A model generated the notes under the pieces. It was not told where the DNA came from. It ran no database searches and was given only the letters and a program-made list of their open reading frames with translations. Positions 49,768-58,467 of a stretch of DNA of 64,000 bases are shown piece after piece (position 1 is the first letter of the stretch; every line of letters starts with the position of its first letter). This DNA comes from Branchinecta lynchi (taxonomy: Eukaryota; Arthropoda; Branchiopoda; Anostraca; Branchinectidae): assembly GCA_023053575.1 (NCBI GenBank), contig JAKZAP010000012.1, positions 6,014,230 through 6,078,229 of the forward strand. Direction: 5' to 3'. The translations under genes and the position numbers were made by a program.

Positions 49768-52700
49768 CTACTTCTGCATCCACCAGTCCCAGTTCTTCGC
49801 AGGTTTTTGGTCCCAGGTGAACAGCTCTTCTAATCGTTCCTCGCTTTCGCCTGCCTTTTTGTTGGTGTCGGTGGAAGCTTCTCCCATGTCCCTGGGACGT
49901 ATATGAATCTCGCTTGGATTCTTCTTTTCCGTCTGCTTGCTATTCTTGCCAGGAGCGGGCGTTCCTCTCTCCTCTGCTGGTACATTGTCGACTGCTTCCG
50001 TTTCCGATATTGTGTCCCAGATATTATTCATCGTCGACCATGAATTCTGTCGGAAGTTTCTGTTATCAGCGGATAAATTTTTGCCGTCAGTGGGTGTTGC
50101 GTGAAGCTCTCGTGACTTATTTTTATCGTCAAGCTTCTTGTCTCTGTGAAGAAACCAGCTTCCAAGATCTTGCGTTTTGTCAGAGAACTGGGGACTTATC
50201 CCCCCTTTGTCTGGTTGAAAAGCGTCTCCGGAATCGTCGAATTTGGCTGCGGTCAATAACCATCCGCTTAAATCATCATGAATGGCCCCTGCCCTAATCC
50301 CGGTTCTGTCTACTGGAACAATTTGCTCAGAGTCGGTTTTAGGCAACGATATAACACCTTCCTGATCCACCTTCCTGTTGATAGTCTGCATCTCTGGCTT
50401 AACAGGATCATCAGGTGGCTGATGAACTTCTTCATGAACATGATTTATGTTTGGCCAAAGCAGGTCGTGCGATCGGATAGGTTCATTTATGGCTTGAAGG
50501 TTGTTCGTGGTGTTGTGATTATTTTCGTATTGGTTGTCGTCCATGCTAGCGGGAGCAATGTATTCAATAACAGCATCCGTTGGTGTTGGGCTAGAAGTCC
50601 CATCTTTAGTTCTTGTCTTGGTCACATCAGTATTGTCTGAAGTACCTTCATAGAATAACGTACTATCGACCCCTCCTTCGGTTTGGGTATGCTTTTCACT
50701 AAATAGTTTGATCTGCGGATAGGGATGAGCTGCTTCTTTGTCGGTGTGAAGGAGGGGTCTTGTGGTCATAAAATTTGTTGACAACGCGGCATCCCGGTCC
50801 TGCTCTTTCTCTGTTTTGGACAAGCCGCCGGAGACACCCTCCGATGATACGATGTCTGCAATAGCTATTGCTTCGTCAACGAAGTCGCCCGTGCTACTTT
50901 TGTCGTTCACAGGCGTAAGCTCTGGATCTCCCTTGAAACTATCCATATCCCTCGCTTCTTCGTCACGCTTCAGCGAACTATCTTCTGTGACATCTCCAGT
51001 GAACGGTATAGCTGCTTTGTCATGGTGAGATACCAGTCCGTCGAAGTCCTCTGTCATTTCAAACCAAACATCTATCTGTCCTTCATTTTTGTTATTCTGA
51101 CCGGACGTGGTTAGTGCGGGCTGACTCGTAACGTCGTTGGGAACGCTGTTTGTTAGTGATTGTAACAGCTGACTAGTGAATAAATCACCATAACGTTGCG
51201 ATTTTATATGGAAGTCGTCTGAAGAGGTTAATTCTCCCCGAACTCCTGGTCCTCCATCATTGTCCAGTGAACTTGGAACGAGGTTGTTGTCGCTGAAGTA
51301 GGGACCTAAATGAGCTCTCGGCGGGACCGGTTCATACAGCTCACGTTCATTAGACGGGACTCGCAGGCCCAGTTCAAGTGTCAACGAATCGCCCTTGTCT
51401 AGTTCTGCGACTTCTGGCTTAGTTTCTCTTTGGGGCTCAGTTGATTCTCGTTCGGAATCGACATGAGACTGAAGACCTTTTAGTTTTTCATCGGTTTGTG
51501 TGACTAAGCTACCCCTCAAACCTGTTGAGAAGGTATAGTCAGCGTTGCCAGATAGGTCTGTTGATGGCTTGACTTTTTCGGCGATGTTCATATAATAGAC
51601 ACCACTAATGATACTGCCCATAGCGGCATCGGTGTCTTCTGTTTCTTTGTTGGGCTGAATAGTCATGTGCATGATGGAATTTCCGACGTTCCCTATTTCA
51701 ACTTTGAATGCATTGTCAGTTGTATCGACGATTTTGGACTGTTCGTTTGCATCAGCAGGATCTGTTGCTGAAATAGGGTCTTCTCCGATATCATTCGATA
51801 TCGAATCACCGGTATCGTTATTGTCCGTCTGGGACTCTTCTAGAGTTTGTAGTGTACTTTCGCCCAAAATTAGATCAGATCCGGTGATGTCACCGGATTC
51901 GCAGCCATCAATCTGGATTGATATTATCGTATCCGCGCTCTCGTCTGCTGTCTTGTCTTCTTTTGGAAGAACAGCAGAGCTGGTGTGACTGCTGATACTT
52001 GGTTCCTGTTGAGAATTAGCCGTGTCCCATGTGACTTCTTCCCAATTATCAGGTACACCGTCAACAGCAACACCGATTGGCTCTGTTTTTGTATCAGCTG
52101 CTTGCTCTTTGTCACCACCTGTTAGACTTTCCGAAAAATTGTTTTGCGCTTTGGGTGTTTTGTTTTCGCTCCCGGTTGGACCAGACTCTTCCTTGGGCTG
52201 GTTGTCAGTAATATCAGATTCGGCCTGAGCGAGCACACTGCTTCCCGCTATTTCTTCTGTATCGGAAAGTTTATTCGGCTCCATTTCTGTAACGGCATCA
52301 GTGATGCGTTTAGCATCTTGCTCAGGAACACTTGGTTCAATTTGCGTTGGTTGACTTTCTTTACTGGGTATGATAGTAGCTGAAGGGCTGGGATCGAACA
52401 TTGTTTTTAAAAGATGAAAGAATTGGGAGTCCATTTTTTTTACGTTAATTCGGTCGAAGATGTTGTACAATGTGTAGAGTGAGTCGTCGTGCTCTGTCTT
52501 TCTGTAATCATCAGTGACGACACTCTGTGCTTCCGGCAGGACTTGATTGATGCCTTCGGTAGGACGGCTATCCTCAACGTTTGGCTCTTCTGGCCCGTTA
52601 TCCTCTGTCGCGAATAGTTCGTTTTCGTGAACTTCAGGGACGCCGAAGAAGGCATTATCAATTGGAGGTTCATCCTCACCCGCGTCATTTCCTCGTAAGA

Positions 52701-53010
52701 TCGGGGTAAGGGGTTGTAAATCGTCGCTATCGTCCGGTTGTAAGACATCATGGTTAAACGCTTCGTCGAAGTAAGCATTGCCAATATTCTCTATATCCCC
52801 CGGTAAGTATATTGGCATCGTTAAGGACATGGATTCTATGTCGGAATCGTAGTCGAATTCATCAAAATATGGTAGTTCAAAATTAGTTCGTTCAGAGAAA
52901 GACTGGTGGCTTTGAGCGTTTTCAAATGGATTCGGGAAATTCCACTGGATGGGTCTGCTAGTTGCTTCTGGTGGGAAGAGCAGAAAGCATAGGGAGAAGT
53001 AAGGGTACAT
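49768..53010 (-). CDS. Large acidic, probably secreted protein, 1080 aa
   Basis: Not recognised. Residues 1-~18 are a short hydrophobic leader (MYPYFSLCFLLFPPEATS), a likely signal peptide. The rest is strongly acidic and rich in Asp, Glu, Ser, Thr and Asn with almost no cysteine, no transmembrane segment and no obvious domain, so it is probably disordered. It ends NWDWWMQK. A clear acceptor on the minus strand (GTTTTTTCTTTCAG, exon edge 53028) lies 18 bp before the ATG, so a 5' exon lies upstream and in-frame coding could extend into it. The 3.2-kb uninterrupted frame supports a real, constrained gene. Calcium-binding or biomineral matrix proteins are often like this, but that is only an analogy. 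Confidence 0.8.
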   Translation of the reverse strand: MYPYFSLCFLLFPPEATSRPIQWNFPNPFENAQSHQSFSERTNFELPYFDEFDYDSDIESMSLTMPIYLPGDIENIGNAYFDEAFNHDVLQPDDSDDLQPLTPILRGNDAGEDEPPIDNAFFGVPEVHENELFATEDNGPEEPNVEDSRPTEGINQVLPEAQSVVTDDYRKTEHDDSLYTLYNIFDRINVKKMDSQFFHLLKTMFDPSPSATIIPSKESQPTQIEPSVPEQDAKRITDAVTEMEPNKLSDTEEIAGSSVLAQAESDITDNQPKEESGPTGSENKTPKAQNNFSESLTGGDKEQAADTKTEPIGVAVDGVPDNWEEVTWDTANSQQEPSISSHTSSAVLPKEDKTADESADTIISIQIDGCESGDITGSDLILGESTLQTLEESQTDNNDTGDSISNDIGEDPISATDPADANEQSKIVDTTDNAFKVEIGNVGNSIMHMTIQPNKETEDTDAAMGSIISGVYYMNIAEKVKPSTDLSGNADYTFSTGLRGSLVTQTDEKLKGLQSHVDSERESTEPQRETKPEVAELDKGDSLTLELGLRVPSNERELYEPVPPRAHLGPYFSDNNLVPSSLDNDGGPGVRGELTSSDDFHIKSQRYGDLFTSQLLQSLTNSVPNDVTSQPALTTSGQNNKNEGQIDVWFEMTEDFDGLVSHHDKAAIPFTGDVTEDSSLKRDEEARDMDSFKGDPELTPVNDKSSTGDFVDEAIAIADIVSSEGVSGGLSKTEKEQDRDAALSTNFMTTRPLLHTDKEAAHPYPQIKLFSEKHTQTEGGVDSTLFYEGTSDNTDVTKTRTKDGTSSPTPTDAVIEYIAPASMDDNQYENNHNTTNNLQAINEPIRSHDLLWPNINHVHEEVHQPPDDPVKPEMQTINRKVDQEGVISLPKTDSEQIVPVDRTGIRAGAIHDDLSGWLLTAAKFDDSGDAFQPDKGGISPQFSDKTQDLGSWFLHRDKKLDDKNKSRELHATPTDGKNLSADNRNFRQNSWSTMNNIWDTISETEAVDNVPAEERGTPAPGKNSKQTEKKNPSEIHIRPRDMGEASTDTNKKAGESEERLEELFTWDQKPAKNWDWWMQK

Positions 53011-53028
53011 CTTCGTCTCGAAGTGTCC

Positions 53029-54160
53029 CTGAAAGAAAAAACAATTATCGTCATAAATTTACCGGAACTTGCCGAGATCCGAAGGGAGCTTTATTCAAAA
53101 GACGTGTTGTATTGAGATTCGTGGATTTGATTGGTCAGTATAGCATTGGTAAGTAACAAATTCTCATTTCAAGTATTCTTGAAATTTAAATATGAATCAC
53201 AAATTTACCGAATTCAGACGTGTAGTATTGAGGTTTTATGGATTCGATGGTTCATTAAGCATTAAAGCCGTTGGAAAAAAATGGTTGTCCTGTGTACATT
53301 GAAGCAGGACTAGCAGGATAAAATCATTATTCATTTTCTTCAACTGGAACTCGGGAATGAAGAGCGATAAATAAATATAAAACGATAGAAATCGGCGCAT
53401 GTGATCTGCTTATGTGACTAACGTGTGACGCATATGTGACGAGTGCGTTTAGTTAGATCTTTCATTCACAAGCGATGTTTGACGACGGATCTTAACAGCG
53501 TTTGCTTGTGATGTACGAAAAGTACAGAAAATTTGTTTTCTAGCAAGTGTAAGCGACATTAAATGATAATTTTATTTTCTGAGAAATTCAAGCCGTTGAC
53601 TGGAACAGAAACTGTTTCTTATTAAAGTCTTTTTTAGTATTCAATAGGCTACGTTATTTTAAAAGAATAATTTTTAGGCAGTGGTGACGATGAACAGTGA
53701 ATCAAATGAAAGACCTACGAACGATATTCTTATATAAAATAATATTAATGCATCCGAACCTAATCACAGTTGATCTCCTCTACCGCAGGACACTGGATGG
53801 TCAATGAAACTGCGCCCACTCACTTTTCGCTCAATACTTGTAATTCTGTCACCTTTAACTTTGACTTCGACATAAACTGAGAAGTATGCGTCTCAGTTTT
53901 ACGACATACAGCTGTGCGTCATTTTTTTTCGCTTGGCCGGAAAACTGTATTTAATTCCTTTTTCTCTATCTTTTAGTCTGACGTTTCGCAGTTTTAAGGT
54001 TGTGAAGCTGTTAGTAGTGTTTTAGCAGATACCACGGTAACTGTATTTGCAATTCGTCATTTTAACGACTGTTTTTACCCCCCCCAAAAACTACTGTTTT
54101 GAAGAAAAAACAACAATCTTACGAAAAATCGACTGATTTTCAAAAAACACCCACTGTTTA
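53029..54160 (-). other. Intron/upstream region of the 1080-aa gene
   Basis: Expected to hold the 5' exon. TATGTGACTAACGTGTGACG (around 53413) and similar TGTGACG motifs are repeated. No coding frame of note. Confidence 0.4.
53704..53736 (-). promoter_or_regulatory. Candidate core promoter (TATA + initiator)
   Basis: On the minus strand TATATAAG (53736-53729) is followed, with 30-nt spacing, by an initiator-like TCATTT whose A is at 53707. It lies upstream of the 1080-aa gene in the right orientation. By eye only. Confidence 0.25.
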
Positions 54161-55816
54161 AGAACAAGAGCTGAAGCTCGTATGGCACTTGTCGGAACAG
54201 TTAGCATGTTTGTCAGTTTGTCCCCCTCCAGCTCCACCTCCCCAGGTGATCAGACCCACTTCGGACTTGAAACTGAACATTTGAAACACTCGTTCTTGAC
54301 ATTTGTCAAGTTTCATGCACGTCCGATCGCCCGTTCCTGAGTTATGAATATAACCAGATTTTTGATTCCCTGTCCCTCTACTCCCCCCACGATGGTCAGA
54401 TCGGGGAAGGGACTATTTTCAAATCAATATGTTAGAGTCCCTAATAGGCCTGCCAAGTTTCATGGTCCTAGCACATCTGGAAGCACCGTAGCTCGAGGAC
54501 CCGCTCCAACTTCCCCGTGACACGATCCGGTCCTGTTTTGTCAAGAATTTATTTATGGTTTACGCTAGTTCTTCGAACCAAGTCCAACTCCGATCCCACG
54601 ACTGTAAGCTATTCACGAGAGTTCCGGTGCCCCCTCCAGCTCCCCCCCAGTCATCAGATCGGGTCCAGACTTAAAACTGAACATCCAAGACGCTTGTTCT
54701 GAGTACTTACCAAGTTTCATGCACGTCCGATCACCCGTTCCAAAGGTGTGAACGTCACTAGATTCCGGATTCCCCACCCCCTACTCCCCCCACGATGATC
54801 GGATCGGGGAAGGGACTATTTTCAAGTCAATATGGTAAAATCCCTAAAATGCCTGCCAAGTTTCATGGTCCTAGCACATACCCTAACTCGAGACCACCGG
54901 AATTCTGGTAAACCCCCCACTGTGACATGATTCAGTCCTGTTTTGTTAGTATTGTATCTAGGGTTTAAGCTTGTTCTTCTCGCCAAGTTCCATACCGATC
55001 CCTCGAATCTGATCCTTTCAGAAGATTTCCGGTGCCCCCTCTCAGCCCCCCTCCCCCCCCAGTTATCGTATCCGGTCCGGTTTTGAAAGGGAACGTTTGT
55101 GGTACTTGTTCCTGAAACTTGTCAAGTTTCATGCACGTTCGATTACCCGGTCCAAAGCTATGCATGTTACTAACTTCCGGATTCCCCATCCCTCCACTCC
55201 CCCTACGATGGCTGGACCAGAGAAACGACTATTCTTAAGGCAGTTTGTTCGGGTCCCTGATGTGCCTACCAAATTTCATCGTCCTAGTACCGAACTCGCG
55301 GGATCACCGAATTCCCCCCCCCCCCCCCAACTCCCCCCACAGTGCCCGAATCCCGTCCGGTTATGTCAACGATGTATCTAGGACTTGTGCTTGTTCTTCC
55401 TACCAAGTTTCGTCCCGATCCCTCCACTCTAAGCGTTTCCCAAGATTTCCGGTTCCCCCCTCCAGCTCCCCCAAAGTCACCGGATCCGGTCCGGATTTTA
55501 AGTGGGTCGTCTGAGGCACGAGATCTCTCCACATATCAAATTTCATTGCTATCCAATCACCCGCTCAAAAGTTATAAAAACCTCAAGATTCCGGATTCCC
55601 CCTCCCTCCACTCGCCCAACGATGCTCGGATCGGGGAAGTGACTATTTCCAACTTAATCATTTAGGGTCCCTGATATGCCTGCCAAGTTTCATCGTCCTA
55701 GCTTATGTGGAAGTGTCCGAACTAGCAAAAACCGGACCGATCGACAGACACGACAGACCGTCAGACATTTCGATCGATATATGGCACTTGGCCGATGGGC
55801 AAGTGCCATAAAAAAA
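54161..55816 (-). mobile_element. Hairpin-bounded tandem-unit element 3
   Basis: On the minus strand it starts at the perfect hairpin at 55782-55808 (TGGCACTTG/CAAGTGCCA) followed by ATATATCGATCG and a GTCTGTCG run. It ends near 54161 with ACAAGTGCCATACGAGCT, a small hairpin GAGCT-TC-AGCTC and TTGTTCTT. The body has C-rich (G-rich on minus) tracts and CAAGTTTCATxGTCC sub-units throughout. Three such sub-units recur at about 435-bp spacing. Frames here are shadows of the repeat. Confidence 0.75.
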
Positions 55817-56499
55817 CACATTGTTTTTGATGAAAAATCGACGGATTTTCTGAAAAATCGACTGTTTTCATAAAAAAAAAAAAAAACTGCATTTACGAAA
55901 AACCGCGGCGCTTCGCGCCGGATCAGTTATTTTTTACCGAATGGACGACAAAATTGGGAGGGGGCGTCCCCCGCCCCCCCATATAAGCCGCTAGGTGTCA
56001 CGGCGGTCACACCGTATTTTCCTGCATAACTAAACTGTCGGCAAGAACCTACGCGGGGGGCCTGATCTTCAAAAAAACTCCTCAGGTGAGCGAGTTTTGT
56101 TACTTTTCTCGTATTTTTTCGTTTTTGGAACCAAATAATTCCTCAGTGATTGAGTTTTAATTCATCAAATAAACAGTGACATCTGACTCGGATTTTCCTC
56201 GGTAATCAGAGGTTTTTTCTTGTGTGAAATCGGACCATTAGATGGCGCGCACAACTGCTTTTTCGACTAGTGGATGGCATGCTTGATTGCTTGTAAGCCT
56301 AATGTACCTTCGTCAGATAGTGCATTGAAACATACAAGATTTGTTGTTCTGAATAGCTTGAACTTTTTCCTGCCGTGCCTTACCTTTTCCAGGTTGGTAC
56401 GGTGGACGTAAACGAACGGAAGCGGCCCCCCCTCCGTCTCGAGCACTGACGCCGTACATAGCCAAGTCCCTCCTGTAGCCACCTCTTGAGCCATCTAAG
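55817..56499 (+). other. LINE upstream region / 5' UTR candidate
   Basis: GC-rich patches (CGCGGCGCTTCGCGCCGG at about 55903; GGGGGCGTCCCCCGCCCCCC at about 55960) and repeated CTCAGTGATTGAGTTTT-like motifs. The exact 5' end of the LINE was not determined. Confidence 0.4.
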
Positions 56500-58467
56500 A
56501 TGACGAGCAAGCCCTCTTCGACATGCGCAGTTTGCAACAAAAGGGTTACTTCTAACTCTATCTCATGTACTAAATGCAAAAAGTACGTTCATGCTAAGTC
56601 AGCCAAACATTCGTGTGCAGACTACACAGTGAAGCAAAGACTAGAGGAAATAGCAAGTGGCGTGACTGAGTGGAACTGCAATGCTTGTAAACTACGATCA
56701 AGGAGAAGCCCCAAAACAACCCCAAGAACACAACAGATGCCGGAAAATGAGCTCTCAATGGACAGTGCTATACAGAACAGTAAGCTAGTGCAATCAGCTG
56801 CATGTATGCAAAGTGTCCCGATTGCGCGGTTGACTTACGTCACTCCCTGCACCACGCAAACTGGTCTTAGAACTGTTCGCTTCAAGAGTAAAGAACTATT
56901 TTCCTCCACACCGGCTGCGCCTGTCAAAACTAGAGACGAGGAATTGCTGTCGGATGAAAGTTCCATCCAGGTATCGTCATATCCATTCATAACTTTAACA
57001 GGAAAAGAGGAAAATGTAGTAGAAGACGAGGGACTGGGTTGTGCTACACTGTCTTTAGTAAGGCCATCTAACGGAACTACTGGAACTACAAGCAAACCCG
57101 GCAGATGGCGGACATGTGCTGAACAAGAAACAGAAAACAAGAAAGTAGAAGACGAGGGACTGTGTTGTGCTACACTGTCTTTAGTAAGTCCATCTACCGG
57201 AACTACAGGAACTACAAGCAAACCCGACAGATGGCGGACATGTGCTGAAGAAGAAACTGCTAATCTTGTCGACAGTAAATCAAAATGTTCGAGCCTTCCA
57301 AACCTACCTGGATTAACAGCCGGACTGGAACCAAACTACGAAGGTGAATCAATGGAGTGGGATGCCGTTGGAACCACCCCGGTCTCCAGGCTTGGTGAAA
57401 ACCGGAGGAGCACAAACTGCGACTCAGCCGATAATTTAACACCTTATAGAACAAATTCCAACACTCATCAATCCGGTCCAGAACGCGAAATAATTGAGGC
57501 CCAGCGGATCATGATTCAAAATTACAGTGCTTTACTAGCGGAGTCGCAACAGCTCCTACGGGATTCCGTCTTAGCCGGAGATGGTCCCCCGCCTGATAAC
57601 ACCATGGATGAAGACGGAGGAAAAGGTGAAACGACCTTTTTTGGATGTCTCTCAAAGCTGCTAGAATCGAGAGATGAAACCATAGCTCAGCTTAAACACG
57701 AAAACGAGGTACTTTCAAACAGAGTTCGAGAACTCCAGGATCAAGCTAAGTGTGCCAAGGATCAGTATTTAATCAGAAAGGTAGCTCGGATCTGCCCTAA
57801 CTGCGAAACTGTTGGTTCAAAGGATCCCGATAACGCTATGATACCTTCCTCAGAAGTCTCTGATCCAGCACAAAAAGGTGCTATAACAGTAAAAGCATAC
57901 AGGGAAAAATGCATTTATTTTTTAAAAGGCCACTGCAAAAAAGGAAGTAAATGCACGTTCGTCCACCCAGCCGATATTCCCGAAGTCTGTGCTGACCATC
58001 TCCAAGCCGAAGGCTGTTCTGCGATGTCCATATGCCCTCAGCTCCATCCGGAAAAATGCCGGAAATACGAATTAGGCCAATGTAGACGGGGGAAGACCTG
58101 CAAATACTTTCATAGCAATCGTCTCGCACAACAGCCACCACCGACCGATAACCGACAAGATAACAGAGCAGTACTAAATATAACCCGACCCACAACAACG
58201 ATATGGCGCCCATGGCAGACAACTGAATCCTTCGAACCCAACCCTTCTAAGCAGCAGCGCCAATGTAAATTTTTCATGACAGAGAAGGGTTGCCGGCATG
58301 GAGATGCCTGCAAATACAATCATGTCTATTCTTCTGATAGAATAGCAGCCCCTGCAGTAGTCACTGACAATTTTTCCGCTCCAAAAAACGAGCAACATTG
58401 GAACAAAACACGCTGGCGTACAACCCGTACCTATATAAACTCCAAGTTCCACATGTTCAAAGCATAG
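56500..58467 (+). CDS. LINE ORF1: PHD-like finger plus four CCCH zinc fingers (655 aa)
   Basis: Residues 9-66 form a PHD/FYVE-like cysteine array (C9, C12, C23, C26, H31, then C39 and a late CxxC). Residues ~172-253 hold a 42-residue tandem duplication (unit starting VEDEGLxCATLSL; 126 bp at DNA level). Residues ~385-430 look like a coiled coil (LKHENEVLSNRVRELQDQ). Four CCCH fingers follow: C-x7-C-x5-C-x3-H (CIYFLKGHCKKGSKCTFVH), C-x8-C-x5-C-x3-H (CADHLQAEGCSAMSICPQLH), C-x7-C-x5-C-x3-H (CRKYELGQCRRGKTCKYFH) and C-x8-C-x5-C-x3-H (CKFFMTEKGCRHGDACKYNH). CCCH fingers usually bind RNA, fitting an ORF1 nucleoprotein role. The frame is fully open and overlaps ORF2 by 70 nt. Confidence 0.88.
   Translation: MTSKPSSTCAVCNKRVTSNSISCTKCKKYVHAKSAKHSCADYTVKQRLEEIASGVTEWNCNACKLRSRRSPKTTPRTQQMPENELSMDSAIQNSKLVQSAACMQSVPIARLTYVTPCTTQTGLRTVRFKSKELFSSTPAAPVKTRDEELLSDESSIQVSSYPFITLTGKEENVVEDEGLGCATLSLVRPSNGTTGTTSKPGRWRTCAEQETENKKVEDEGLCCATLSLVSPSTGTTGTTSKPDRWRTCAEEETANLVDSKSKCSSLPNLPGLTAGLEPNYEGESMEWDAVGTTPVSRLGENRRSTNCDSADNLTPYRTNSNTHQSGPEREIIEAQRIMIQNYSALLAESQQLLRDSVLAGDGPPPDNTMDEDGGKGETTFFGCLSKLLESRDETIAQLKHENEVLSNRVRELQDQAKCAKDQYLIRKVARICPNCETVGSKDPDNAMIPSSEVSDPAQKGAITVKAYREKCIYFLKGHCKKGSKCTFVHPADIPEVCADHLQAEGCSAMSICPQLHPEKCRKYELGQCRRGKTCKYFHSNRLAQQPPPTDNRQDNRAVLNITRPTTTIWRPWQTTESFEPNPSKQQRQCKFFMTEKGCRHGDACKYNHVYSSDRIAAPAVVTDNFSAPKNEQHWNKTRWRTTRTYINSKFHMFKA

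Noticed and set aside
49914..52383. Several plus-strand frames of 60-130 aa
   Set aside because: Antisense shadows of the 1080-aa minus-strand frame.
56267..56579. Minus-strand frames before LINE ORF1
   Set aside because: They overlap the LINE 5' region antisense and show no domain.
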